A stretch of DNA of 64,000 nt. It comes from Mesorhizobium helmanticense (GTDB taxonomy: Bacteria > Pseudomonadota > Alphaproteobacteria > Rhizobiales > Rhizobiaceae). The notes beneath the pieces were generated by a model. The model had not been told where the DNA came from. It saw nothing but the letters and a program-made list of their open reading frames with translations, and made no database searches. Positions 7,926-19,056 of the stretch are shown here, piece by piece. The stretch is taken from the NCBI RefSeq assembly GCF_003034915.1, contig NZ_PZJX01000028.1:62001-126000 (forward strand). The letters are read 5' to 3'. The position numbers were made by a program, and so were the translations under genes. Every line of letters starts with the position of its first letter. Position 1 is the stretch's first letter.

Positions 7926-8804
7926 TCAGCCGGCGGACGTCGAATGCGCCCAATCCCAATAGAGTTCACGCGCCTTCTTGGCCACCGGACCGGGCTGGAG
8001 ATTGCGATCCTCGATGCGGATGACCGGCACGACTTTCGAATGGTTGCCGGTCGAGAAAATCTCGTCGGCCTCGAGGAAATCGCGCACCGACAGCATCTTT
8101 TCAGTGGTCTTGAACCCGTACTCGCTGAGCAGCGTCATCGTGCGCGAGCGGGTGATACCGGACAGGAAGGTGCCGTTCGGCGCCGGCGTCTGCACGTGGC
8201 CGTCCTTGACCAGGAAAATATTCGAGGTCCCGGTCTCGGCGACATTGCCCAGCATGTCGAGCACCAGCGCATTGTCGAAACCGCGCATCTTGGCCTCGAG
8301 GATGGCCCGGCCATTATTGGGGTAAAGACAGCCCGCCTTGGCATTGGTCGGCATGGTTTCGATGGTCGGCCGCCGGAACGGCGAGACGGTGAGCGAAAAG
8401 CCCGTCGGCGAGATCATCGGCGATTCGTAGAGGCAAAGGCAGAAGCGGGTCGAAGCCGGATCGGCTGGTACCCCCATGTAGCCGCCATGCTCGGCCCAGT
8501 ACATCGGCCTGATATAGACCGCCGTCTTGCCGTCGAATTTCTTCAGCCCGTCCCAGGTCAGCCCGACGATCTTTTCGGTGCTCATGGACGGCTTGAGGCC
8601 GAGCGCGATCGCCGATGCATTCACCCTCGCGGCGTGGCGGTCGAGGTCGGGGGCGACACCTTCGAACCAGCGAGCGCCATCGAACACGCTGGTGCCGAGC
8701 CACATGGCATGGCTGCGCGGGCCTAGAATGGCGACATTGCCTTCATACCAGTCGCCGTCGACATACGTCCATGTCGCGGATTGCGCCGCAGTCGCCAGTG
8801 TCAT
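7926..8804 (-). CDS. Class IV aminotransferase, branched-chain amino acid type
   Basis: 292 residues, fold-type IV PLP enzyme. The PLP lysine lies in TNAKAGCLYPNN, followed by the conserved GRAILEAKMRGFDNALVLD and the phosphate-binding TGTSNIFLVKDG and SGITRSR. The pattern matches branched-chain aminotransferases (last step of Val/Leu/Ile synthesis, 2-oxoglutarate/glutamate as partner), but class IV also includes D-amino-acid aminotransferase and aminodeoxychorismate lyase, so exact substrate is inferred. ATG at 8804 is chosen; 23 upstream residues are low-complexity and unlike the family. Confidence 0.85.
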   Translation of the reverse strand: MTLATAAQSATWTYVDGDWYEGNVAILGPRSHAMWLGTSVFDGARWFEGVAPDLDRHAARVNASAIALGLKPSMSTEKIVGLTWDGLKKFDGKTAVYIRPMYWAEHGGYMGVPADPASTRFCLCLYESPMISPTGFSLTVSPFRRPTIETMPTNAKAGCLYPNNGRAILEAKMRGFDNALVLDMLGNVAETGTSNIFLVKDGHVQTPAPNGTFLSGITRSRTMTLLSEYGFKTTEKMLSVRDFLEADEIFSTGNHSKVVPVIRIEDRNLQPGPVAKKARELYWDWAHSTSAG

Positions 8805-9013
8805 TGCTTGGTTCCGTTTCGGTGCTTGTGGCCGGCCATGGAAGAGGCTTTGGCGGCTGTCGTCAACCGGCATAAGCGAGATTTGTTGAGGCCAGCGGTC
8901 CCCGGACCAATCGACCTCGGCGTCAAGTATGGCTGCAATCCGCTGGCTTCAATTTGATCCCTGACTGCAATCGGTGCTTGCACCTTGTGCTGGCGCGCCG
9001 CAAAACTGTCGCC

Positions 9014-9676
9014 ATGCATTATGCGGCTTACGTTTTCGACGCCTATGGCACGTTGTTCGACGTGCATGCGGCCGTGCGTCGTCATGCCGACCAAATCGGA
9101 CCCGATGGCCAGCTTCTGTCGGACATCTGGCGCGCCAAGCAGTTGGAGTATTCCTGGGTGCGAACGCTGATGGGCGCCTATGCCGACTTCTGGCAGCTCA
9201 CCGAACAGGCGCTCGATTTCGCCTTGCGCAAGGTTCCATCGGCGGACAACGGGCTGAAGACGAAACTGCTGGAAGCCTATTGGCGACTGGACTGCTATCC
9301 GGAAGTGCCGGCCGTGCTGAAGGCGCTCAAGGCGTCGGGCGCAAGACTGGCGATCCTGTCCAACGGCTCGCCCGAAATGCTGGAAGCGGCAGTCAAGTCC
9401 GCCGCGCTCGACCAGGTCCTGGACGACATCTATTCCGTCGATGCCGTCAAGCGCTTCAAGACCGACCCGTCGGTCTACGACATGGTCACGACGAACTGGC
9501 GCCTCTATCCCGGTGCTGTGTCGTTCCAGTCGTCCAACCGATGGGACGTCGCCGGCGCCACCAAATTCGGTTTCAGGACCGTGTGGATCAACCGTGCCAA
9601 CCAGCCCGAGGAATACCGGGACTTTCCGCCGGCGCTGATCCTGCCCTCGCTCGAAGGCTTGCTGACAGGCGGCTGA
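9014..9676 (+). CDS. L-2-haloacid dehalogenase (HAD type II)
   Basis: 220 residues with the full HAD set: nucleophile Asp9 in VFDAYGTLFD, the ILSNGSP motif, Lys in AVKRFKTDP, and the type II signature SSNRWDVAGATKFGF, which carries the Ser, Asn and Asp needed for hydrolysis of 2-haloalkanoates to 2-hydroxyalkanoates. The usual Pro of KPDPxVY is Thr here (KTDPSVY); the Tyr is kept. Start at ATG 9014 fits the family N-terminus. It probably acts in the cytoplasm on 2-haloacids, but many genomic members have no tested substrate. Monocistronic. Confidence 0.88.
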   Translation: MHYAAYVFDAYGTLFDVHAAVRRHADQIGPDGQLLSDIWRAKQLEYSWVRTLMGAYADFWQLTEQALDFALRKVPSADNGLKTKLLEAYWRLDCYPEVPAVLKALKASGARLAILSNGSPEMLEAAVKSAALDQVLDDIYSVDAVKRFKTDPSVYDMVTTNWRLYPGAVSFQSSNRWDVAGATKFGFRTVWINRANQPEEYRDFPPALILPSLEGLLTGG

Positions 9677-9853
9677 TGCTCGACATGTGGCCGCAGTGCA
9701 ACAGGGACGGCGCGGTCACAGCTTTGCCTTTGTTTGTCCACCGTCAGGCCAGATTCGGAACCGCCTATCGCGCCGGGCATTGGTGGAGCTGACGCCATGC
9801 CAATCAACGCGTATTCACGCTTTGTTTCGATTTGAGACTTAATAAAGGCAACC

Positions 9854-10681
9854 ATGTTCACAACCGACATCGAATCCTATCGCCTGAGCCGCCGCGGCTT
9901 TCTGAACGCCGCAGCGCTTGGCGCCGCCTCGATTGCGGTTTCCGCCTGCGCCACCGTGGGGCAGCGGCAGCCGGTAGAGCCTCCGCCGCCGGCCTATGTC
10001 GAGCCACCGCTGCTCGACTACGCAACAATGTATGCTCCAGTGAGCGATGGCGGATTCGACCTGCCGGGCATACCATACGAGAAAATCGACGAGCAGTTCC
10101 TGCGCCAGATCGTTCCCGATCCGACCGGCCAGCAGCCCGGCACCATCGTCGTCGATACGGTCGGCCACCACCTCTATCTCGTGCGTCCGGGTGGGCAGGC
10201 CATCCGCTACGGCGTCGGGCTCGGCCGCGCCGGGTTCGAATGGTCCGGCGACGCCGTCGTCCAGTGGAAGCAGAAATGGCCGAAATGGACCCCGCCGGAA
10301 GAAATGATCGCCAGGCAGCCGGAACTGGCAAAATACAGCGCCGACAATGGCGGCATGCCTGGCGGGCTGAAGAACCCGCTTGGGGCGCGGGCGCTCTATC
10401 TGTTCCAGGGCAACCAGGACACGCTCTACCGCCTGCACGGCTCGCCGGAGTGGAACTCGATCGGCAAATCGGTGTCTTCGGGCTGCGTTCGCCTGATAAA
10501 CCAGGACATCATCGATCTCTACGACCGCACGCCCTCGAAGACGCCGGTCATCGTTAGCGCCGGTGTCGGCCAGCAGATGGTGGCGACGCCAAACCGGAAG
10601 GCCATTCCGATCGACTCCGGCGTGCCGGAAGGCTCGATCCTGCTTGGCCCGGTAAGGGCGATTACCGACCAGGTTTTCTGA
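9854..10681 (+). CDS. L,D-transpeptidase (YkuD) with Tat-like lipoprotein signal
   Basis: 275 residues. The N-terminus has a twin-arginine motif (SRRGFLN, Arg13-Arg14) followed by a hydrophobic stretch and a lipobox VSAC with Cys32, so it looks like a Tat-exported lipoprotein. The catalytic domain has the YkuD signature LHGSP then SVSSGCVRL, the Cys being the acyl-enzyme residue. Such enzymes form 3-3 peptidoglycan cross-links or attach outer-membrane proteins to peptidoglycan, both common in Rhizobiales. The gene has no operon partner. Confidence 0.92.
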   Translation: MFTTDIESYRLSRRGFLNAAALGAASIAVSACATVGQRQPVEPPPPAYVEPPLLDYATMYAPVSDGGFDLPGIPYEKIDEQFLRQIVPDPTGQQPGTIVVDTVGHHLYLVRPGGQAIRYGVGLGRAGFEWSGDAVVQWKQKWPKWTPPEEMIARQPELAKYSADNGGMPGGLKNPLGARALYLFQGNQDTLYRLHGSPEWNSIGKSVSSGCVRLINQDIIDLYDRTPSKTPVIVSAGVGQQMVATPNRKAIPIDSGVPEGSILLGPVRAITDQVF

Positions 10682-10979
10682 GCGGGTTGGAGCCGAACGA
10701 GAACTTCCTCACTCCGGCTGGTTTTCGGTTGGTAGTGGCGCGAGCTATCGGGCTTTGCCGTGCCGTGTGGCGGCCCGGCGCGACGCCCACAATCGGCGTG
10801 CCTACGGCAGATTCGCGCCGATCTCGGACGTTGAGATCAGCGTCGCCTGCCGCACTCCACGCTATTGCAAGACGTTCAAATTTGAGCTTCCGCACTCATG
10901 CTTTGTCGAGAGTATCTCCGTAAGTTTCAGCCGTTCTGAATCGCCTTCGGCGACGATGACGACAAAATAGGAGAACTCA
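10682..10979. other. Intergenic region with no supported gene
   Basis: 298 bases between the L,D-transpeptidase and the small hypothetical gene. AGCCG/CGGCT inverted arms (about 10690-10717) before a short T-stretch could be a weak terminator. The rest gives short open frames on both strands of Arg/Pro/Ala-rich composition without ribosome sites, which I read as non-coding. The text has the look of a dispersed rhizobial intergenic sequence, but copy number cannot be judged here. Confidence 0.35.
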
Positions 10980-11267
10980 ATGGCTCGCAATCACGTTGAA
11001 CGTCTTGGAGAGTTCAGGGACATCCTGGTCGCGACTCGACGCGAAGGAGTCCGTAACGTGCACCATACTCGCGACGCAATGCGGGCAAGTGGCTTCCAGA
11101 TTGGGGACAGCGAGGGCTCCAGCTACGGAGCGGAGCTGAAGGTGCTCCAAGAGGAAATTGAGGCAGTCGATCGCGCCATCGAAGACGAGAAGCGGTTGGC
11201 CTTGGCCCTCGAGAGCGCGGCTCAATCCCGCCGACCGACTAAACCGAGAATCGTGAAGGGAACATAG
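10980..11267 (+). CDS. Small hypothetical protein, predicted helical
   Basis: 95 residues, not recognised. A good Shine-Dalgarno (AGGAGA) sits 5 bases upstream of the ATG. The sequence is charged and mostly helical: the N-terminal half (RLGEFRDILVATRREG) is followed by a Gly/Ser turn, and residues 50-80 (LKVLQEEIEAVDRAIEDEKR) have heptad-like spacing that suggests a short coiled coil; the tail is basic. No signal peptide, membrane segment or metal motif. It is flanked by unrelated genes on both sides, so context gives no function. Confidence 0.6.
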   Translation: MARNHVERLGEFRDILVATRREGVRNVHHTRDAMRASGFQIGDSEGSSYGAELKVLQEEIEAVDRAIEDEKRLALALESAAQSRRPTKPRIVKGT

Positions 11268-11418
11268 GGGGCAGGTACAGCCCTTAGCGCCCGTCGCATC
11301 GAATCGCCTGCGTTATGGCGTCGGCGCCCTGACAGCGGTCGTCTCCCGGTCAACTTCGGTCGTTCACCATGCACCGCGACGGCAGTTCATGGCGCAACGC
11401 GACATTCGCACGACGCTC

Positions 11419-12963
11419 TCACCGCCCCCTCGACAAACTCCCCAAAATCCCCCGCACGATCGCGCGGCCCACGGATGATCCGACGGAGCGGACCACCGAT
11501 TTGATCGCCGCCTCCGCCACCGTCTGGCGATTGGAGGGTCTTGGCGCCGATGTGCGCCTGCCACCGGTGGTCTGGGGCGCGGGGCTGTCATTGCCGAAGC
11601 CCGGAATGGTCCAGCGTGACCGGCCTGCCTCCTGCTGCTGCGCCTCGGCCTCCTGAGCTTCCTGGGCTTTTTTCTGCAGCATCTCGAAGGCCGATTGGCG
11701 ATCGACGACCTGATCGTACTGTCCCGTAACCGGGCTCTCGGCGATCAGCTTGCGGCGCTCGTCGGGCGTGATCGGGCCAAGGCGCGACGATGGCGGGCGA
11801 ATCAGCGTCCGCTGGACCATGGATGGCGCACCCTTGGCTTCCAGCGTCGAGACCAGCGCCTCGCCGGTGCCAAGCTGGGTGATCACGGTCGCAGAGTTGA
11901 AGTCGGGATTGGGCCTGAACGTGTCGGCGGCCGTCTTCACCGCCTTCTGTTCCCGCGGCGTATAGGCGCGCAGTGCGTGCTGCACCCGGTTGCCGAGCTG
12001 GGCCAGAACGGTTTCGGGGACATCGAGCGGATTTTGGGTGACGAAATAGACGCCGACGCCCTTCGAGCGGATCAGGCGGACCACCTGCTCAACCCGGTCG
12101 ATCAACACCTTAGGCGCATCATCGAACAAAAGGTGCGCCTCGTCGAAGAAGAAGACCAGCTTCGGCTTGTCGGGATCGCCGACTTCGGGGAGTTCCTCGA
12201 ACAGTTCCGACATCAGCCACAACAGGAATGTCGCATAGAGCCGGGGATTCATCATCAGCTTGTCGGCGGCCAGCACGCTGATGGCGCCGCGCCCATCGCG
12301 GGTGGTGCGCATGATGTCGGCGATCCGCAACGCCGGCTCGCCGAAGAAGTTCGCCGCGCCTTGGCTCTCAAGGACCAGCAAGGAGCGCTGGATCGCGCCG
12401 ACCGAAGGCTTGGTGACATTGCCATAGCGAGCCCCGATTTCCTGGGCGCGATCGGCGATATTGGCAAGAAGCGCCTGCAGGTCCTTCAGATCCAGCAGCA
12501 ACAGGCCTTCCTCGTCGGCAATGCGGAAGGCGATGTTCATGATGCCTTCCTGCGCCTCGGAGAGGTTCATCAGGCGTGACAGGAGCAGCGGCCCCATTTC
12601 CGATATGGTGGCGCGGATCGGATGGCCCTGCTCACCGAACAGATCCCAGAAGATGACCGGAAATTCCTGGAATTCATAAGGATCGAGCTTGACCTGCTTG
12701 GCGCGCTTGACCAGAAAATCCTGTGCCGTGCCCATCATGGCGATGCCCGACAGGTCGCCCTTGATGTCGGCGCAGAAGACCGGCACGCCGGCATTGGAGA
12801 AACTTTCCGCCAGTATCTGCAAGGTGACGGTCTTGCCGGTACCGGTCGCGCCGGTGACCATGCCATGGCGATTGCCATATTGCAGCAGCAGGCGTTCGGG
12901 GCGCTGGTAGCTGTCGTCGGGCTTGCGGCTGGCCCCGATGAAGATGCTTGTGTCGTCAGCCAT
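11419..12963 (-). CDS. HerA-like / DUF853 ATPase (YjgR family)
   Basis: 514 residues of the HerA-FtsK ATPase superfamily, DUF853 branch. Walker A GATGTGKT is at 38-45 and Walker B is [12 protein letters not shown] near residue 276; [11 protein letters not shown] and [15 protein letters not shown] are conserved downstream. Family members are cytoplasmic, hexameric ATPases whose cellular role is poorly defined (DNA pumping or helicase activity is proposed for HerA). The C-terminal 80 residues are Gln/Ala/Pro-rich and basic. ATG 12963 (MADDTS) is preferred to an upstream alternative at 12987. No NurA partner is nearby, so this is not the archaeal HerA-NurA pair. Confidence 0.88.
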   Translation of the reverse strand: MADDTSIFIGASRKPDDSYQRPERLLLQYGNRHGMVTGATGTGKTVTLQILAESFSNAGVPVFCADIKGDLSGIAMMGTAQDFLVKRAKQVKLDPYEFQEFPVIFWDLFGEQGHPIRATISEMGPLLLSRLMNLSEAQEGIMNIAFRIADEEGLLLLDLKDLQALLANIADRAQEIGARYGNVTKPSVGAIQRSLLVLESQGAANFFGEPALRIADIMRTTRDGRGAISVLAADKLMMNPRLYATFLLWLMSELFEELPEVGDPDKPKLVFFFDEAHLLFDDAPKVLIDRVEQVVRLIRSKGVGVYFVTQNPLDVPETVLAQLGNRVQHALRAYTPREQKAVKTAADTFRPNPDFNSATVITQLGTGEALVSTLEAKGAPSMVQRTLIRPPSSRLGPITPDERRKLIAESPVTGQYDQVVDRQSAFEMLQKKAQEAQEAEAQQQEAGRSRWTIPGFGNDSPAPQTTGGRRTSAPRPSNRQTVAEAAIKSVVRSVGSSVGRAIVRGILGSLSRGR

Positions 12964-13243
12964 GTGTCCGGTCTCCGCAAAGCTCAAAAATGTTCAAAGC
13001 CCTGAATATGATAAAGTAACGGGCCCTGCCGCAGGTATAATGACGCCATTGGGCAGCCACAATGCCCATGGTCGAAATTGGATTTTTGAAGCTTGCGGAT
13101 TTTGTGCATGTTTGGCAATCGGTTAACGGTTCACCGTCACAGGGAGCATGTCGCATTGTGATATGGGAACGGGAACCGTAGACTGAGCTTCCAGGCCGAC
13201 ACACACGGCCGAAAAGACGCGGCCAACAAGACGAGGAGAGCGG

Positions 13244-14682
13244 ATGGGCGCCGGTGCCTTGATCCACGATGCCGAACTTCCGAACGCCGAGCGGCAGCGA
13301 TGGCTGGCGCTGGTGGAAAAGGCGCTCGCCGGCGGATCCTTCGAGGAAAAGCTCGTCTCCCATACGGACGATGCCATCCGCATCGAGCCACTCTACGATC
13401 GCGCCGCGGCGGCGGAGCCTCTCGTGCGGGCAAACCCCAGATCGCCATGGATCGTCAGCCAGCGTGTCGACGATCCGGATATCGACCGCGCCAGAAGCCA
13501 GGCGCTGGAGGACGTCGCTCAGGGTGCGACCGGATTGTCGCTGGTTTTCGAAGGCGCGCCGAATGCATTCGGCTATGGCCTGCCGAGGACGGCCGAGGCG
13601 CTGGAGGCCGTGCTCGACGGCGTGCCGCTCAACCGCGTCCAGGTCCGCATCGACGCCCATCCCTGGAGCCGCGCCGTGGCCGACTGGCTGGTGGCGTTCC
13701 TGAGCAAGCGCCGGTCCGACCCGGCCAAGCTCAATCTGTCCTTCGGCATCGATCCGGCGGCGATCTTTGCCGGAACCGGACGACTGCGTATGTCGATCGA
13801 GGCCTTGAAGGCGTCGATGCCGCAATCGCTGGCGCATTTTTTCTCGATGGGCGTGCCGGGTGTTCTGCTGGAAGCGGATGGACGCGTCTTCCACAATGCC
13901 GGCGCCACCGAGGCGCAGGAACTGGGCACGATGATGGCCTCGGCGGTCTCCTATCTCAGAATGTTCGAGGAGGCCCGCCAGCCGCTCGTCTATGCAGCGC
14001 CTCATATCGGCTTTGCGCTGAGCGTCGACCAGGACCAGTTCGTGTCGATGGCAAAGATCAGGGCGCTGCGCAGGCTGTGGGCGCGTGTTCAGGAGGCCTG
14101 CTCGATCCCTGCCTCCACGGCCAATATCCATGCCGAAACGTCCTTCCGCATGATGACGACGATGGACCCGGAGACGAACATCCTGCGCACCGCGATTGCC
14201 GGTTTTGCGGCAGCCGCCGGCGGCGCGGATTCGATCTCCATCCTGCCGCACACGATCACGCATGGCTTGCCGGCGGGCTTTGCCCGCCGCGTCGCCCGCA
14301 ACGCACAACTGATCATGGCCAATGAAAGCCATATCGATCATGTCGCCGACCCTGCCTGCGGTTCGGGCGCCGTCGAGGCGCTCACTACGGACCTCTGTGA
14401 AGCGGCCTGGGAAGAATTCCAGCGGATCGAGGCGGAAGGCGGCGTGCTGTCCAGCCTCCAGCAAGGGCACATCCAGAGGCGCGTCCAAGCAGCCTCGGCG
14501 CGCCGCAACGCTGCCTATCAGGCGGGCGAACGCGCAATCATCGGCACGACGCTTTACCCGTCCAGTAGCGAACGTGCGGTCGAAACGCTGGCGGCCGAGA
14601 GGCGGCAAGCGTTGAGCGAAAGCGTGGCGGTCTGCGAGCCGCTGCATCCGATCCAGATCGACCAGGCGATCGGAGCAGCGTC

Positions 14683-14686
<4 letters not shown>
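13244..14686 (+). CDS. mutA: Methylmalonyl-CoA mutase small (beta) subunit
   Basis: 480 residues homologous to the non-catalytic subunit of heterodimeric methylmalonyl-CoA mutase. The TIM-barrel region is present (for example [22 protein letters not shown] split across the barrel), and the C-terminus ends early without a cobalamin-binding DxHxxG motif, as expected for the small subunit. It pairs with the large subunit to isomerise methylmalonyl-CoA to succinyl-CoA in propionate and odd-chain or branched amino-acid catabolism. Its stop overlaps the large-subunit ATG by 4 bases (ATGA), indicating translational coupling. Confidence 0.93.
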
Positions 14687-16806
<2,120 letters not shown>

Positions 16807-16856
16807 GGTTGCTGCATCGCTAAAAAGTACTAAGTGAAGTATACAACCAAGTCGCA

Positions 16857-17087
16857 GTGGTCGTGAAAACGATTATTCACAAACTCGACGATGGATCAGA
16901 GGCCCTAATCTTGCCACGGGAGCTGCTCGACGGGTTGAATCTGCAAGTGGGCGATCAGTTCCAAATCATCGAAACTGATGACGGCATCATCCTGAGGCCT
17001 GTACGGAACACCTTCGAACGGCAGATGACTGCCGCTCGCGATGTAATGGACAAATACGAAATCGGACTGCAAAAGCTCGCAAAATAG
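16857..17087 (+). CDS. AbrB/MazE-like swapped-hairpin DNA-binding protein
   Basis: 76 residues starting at GTG (16857; a second GTG at 16863). The first 50 residues show the SpoVT/AbrB swapped-hairpin pattern ALILPRELLDGLNLQVGDQFQ, then EIIETDDGIILRP-like strands (IIETDDGIILRP as seen). This is the usual antitoxin DNA-binding fold. The C-terminal 25 residues would bind a toxin in a classical pair, but the next gene is the Gre-like gene on the other strand and there is no room for a toxin. It is thus a solitary antitoxin-like regulator or a remnant. No clear Shine-Dalgarno is seen. Confidence 0.72.
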   Translation: MVVKTIIHKLDDGSEALILPRELLDGLNLQVGDQFQIIETDDGIILRPVRNTFERQMTAARDVMDKYEIGLQKLAK

Positions 17088-17098
17088 CCAGCTGCAAT

Positions 17099-17572
17099 TC
17101 AGCCTTGCGAGAGCTTGACGATTTCCCACTCCTTGCCGTTGACAACAGCCACGTCACCAACCTTCTTGCCGAACAAGGCCATGGCCATCGGCGAGACATG
17201 GGAGATGCTGCCCTTGGCCGGGTCGGCCTCGTCCTCACCAACGATCTTCCAGTGGACCTTCCTGCCGTCATCGCCTTCCAGCGTGACGCCCATGCCGAAA
17301 CGGACGAGGTCGCTGCCCGGTTCCGGCATGGAAAGCTCGGCGCTTTCACGCCGCGCGGTCCAGTAGCGCAGGTCTCGCGACACGACAGCGATGCGCTCGC
17401 GGTCGGCCCGCCTCTCGGCCTTTGCCAATATGTCGCGCAATTCGGCCAGATTTTCCTCGATCTGCGCCAGGCCGCGCTCCGTCACCAGATTGCGGTGCGT
17501 GCTGATCGGCCGCTCGCCGATGCCGGCGATGGCGTTTTCGCTGTCTTCCTCGCGTGTGAAAGCCCTGCTCAT
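17099..17572 (-). CDS. GreA/GreB-family transcript cleavage factor-like protein
   Basis: 157 residues. The C-terminal domain matches Gre factors (GMGVTLEGDDGRK, then GEDEADPAKGSISHVSPMAMALFGKKVGD), the FKBP-like part that docks on RNA polymerase beta'. The N-terminal coiled coil is present (about 30-75) but the tip motif GDxSENAxY of GreA is replaced by ADRERIAVV. The first acidic residue aligns, the second does not. Gre proteins rescue backtracked RNA polymerase; with this tip the protein may be weak in cleavage or act as a secondary-channel competitor. The principal GreA of the cell is probably elsewhere. Confidence 0.85.
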   Translation of the reverse strand: MSRAFTREEDSENAIAGIGERPISTHRNLVTERGLAQIEENLAELRDILAKAERRADRERIAVVSRDLRYWTARRESAELSMPEPGSDLVRFGMGVTLEGDDGRKVHWKIVGEDEADPAKGSISHVSPMAMALFGKKVGDVAVVNGKEWEIVKLSQG

Positions 17573-17679
17573 CTGTCGAACTTAGGCGCGTAACCGCGAC
17601 TCCACAAGCCATTGCCGGCAAGCCTCCGGGCTTGGCACGATTCCTGCGACATGGGGCAGAACTCCAGGAATCTGTGCCG

Positions 17680-19056
17680 ATGTTGAACAGACGAAAGTTT
17701 CTCACGGGAACCGCCGGCTTTGCCGTTCTGGGTCTATCGCTCGGCAAGGCGGCCGCGACTACCCTGACCGGCATCGAGAATGCCTCGATGCGCGGTTCGA
17801 TCAACGCTGTCGACCTGGGCGTGCAGCCCGGCGCGCTTGACGACCAGAGCAAGGCCTTCGCCAAGTTGCTGCGTCAGAGCAACGATCGCGACATGCCAGT
17901 GTTCCTTCCACCCGGTACCTATGTGGTGTCAAACCTTTCGCTGCCCAGTCGCGTCAGGCTTACCGGCGTGCCTGGCGCATCGCGGATCGTTTATGGCGGC
18001 AACGGCCATCTCTTCATGGCCGAACAGGCCGACCACATCGAACTCAGCGGGCTGGTGTTCGACGGCAGCAACCGCTGGATGGGCGACTATGCGCAAGGCC
18101 TTCTCGATCTTCGCCGCGTCGGCCATCTTGTCGTCGACAATTGCCAGATATCAGGTAGCGGCAAGCACGGCCTGTCGCTCGAACACGTCCGCGGCCGCGT
18201 CGAACGCTTGGACATATCGGGCGCAGCCGACGCCGGCATCTATTCGGTCGAGGCCGGCGGCCTCGGGATCTCAGGCAACACAGTCTCCGACTGCGGCAAT
18301 GGCGGCATCCTCGTGCATCGCTGGCAAGCGGCCGAGGACGGCACCATCGTCAGCGGCAATCGCGTCGAACGCATCCAGGCGCGCAACGGCGGAACCGGCC
18401 AGAACGGCAACGGCATCAATGCCTTCCGTGCAGGCAACGTCGTCATCTCGGGCAACATCGTCTCGGACTGCGCGTTTTCGGCGATCCGCGCCAACAGCGC
18501 CAGCAATCTGCAGATGACCGGCAACACTTGCTCGCGGTCGGGGGAAACGGCGCTCTATTCCGAGTTCTCCTTCGAAGGCGCGATCATCGGCAACAACATC
18601 GTCGACGGCGCCGCCAACGGCATCTCAATCGTCAATTTCAACGAAGGCGGCCGCATGGGGGTGTGCCAGGGCAACATCGTGCGCAACCTCTCGACGTCTG
18701 GCCCCTACCCTGCCGACCCACCCGGCTTCGGCGTCGGCATCAGCGTCGAAGCCGACACTACAGTGTCGGGCAATGTCATCGAAAACGCGCCGCTTTACGG
18801 CATGCAGATCGGCTGGGGACCGTATATGCGCAATGTGGTCGCGACGGGAAACATCATCCGCAAGGCCGGAACCGGCATCGTCGTCAGCGTGGTCGAGGGC
18901 GCCGGTACGGCCGTCATCTCCGACAACGTCATCGATGGCACGCAGAACGGCGCGATCGTCGGCCAGCGCTGGGCCGAGCCGGTGACCGGCGATCTCGCCT
19001 CGTCAGGCAATGCCGGCTATGCGCATCTGACCGTCGAGCGCAACCACATCAGTTGA
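17680..19056 (+). CDS. Tat-exported right-handed beta-helix repeat protein
   Basis: 458 residues from ATG 17680, which places a twin-arginine signal (LNRRKFLTGTAGF, Arg4-Arg5) at the N-terminus. The rest is pectate-lyase-like: FLPPGTYVVSNLSLPS, then many turns with N-x-I/V-x-D/G-C-x-x-x-G repeats such as ISGNTVSDCGNGGI and ISGNIVSDCAFSAI. This matches the TIGR03808-type family of Tat-translocated repeat proteins of unknown activity. No catalytic Asp/Arg set of a known lyase can be assigned. The stop overlaps the convergent asparaginase stop by 8 bases. Confidence 0.87.
   Translation: MLNRRKFLTGTAGFAVLGLSLGKAAATTLTGIENASMRGSINAVDLGVQPGALDDQSKAFAKLLRQSNDRDMPVFLPPGTYVVSNLSLPSRVRLTGVPGASRIVYGGNGHLFMAEQADHIELSGLVFDGSNRWMGDYAQGLLDLRRVGHLVVDNCQISGSGKHGLSLEHVRGRVERLDISGAADAGIYSVEAGGLGISGNTVSDCGNGGILVHRWQAAEDGTIVSGNRVERIQARNGGTGQNGNGINAFRAGNVVISGNIVSDCAFSAIRANSASNLQMTGNTCSRSGETALYSEFSFEGAIIGNNIVDGAANGISIVNFNEGGRMGVCQGNIVRNLSTSGPYPADPPGFGVGISVEADTTVSGNVIENAPLYGMQIGWGPYMRNVVATGNIIRKAGTGIVVSVVEGAGTAVISDNVIDGTQNGAIVGQRWAEPVTGDLASSGNAGYAHLTVERNHIS

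Noticed and set aside
10662..10895. Small minus-strand frame in the spacer after the L,D-transpeptidase
   Set aside because: No ribosome site, Arg/Pro-rich, overlaps the transpeptidase end; likely non-coding.
12956..14647. Minus-strand frame of 563 residues across the mutA region
   Set aside because: Antisense of the mutase small subunit; no domain and no ribosome site.
16807..16856. Toxin partner of the AbrB-like antitoxin
   Set aside because: Fifty bases upstream and 11 bases downstream leave no room for a toxin frame, and neighbours are unrelated.
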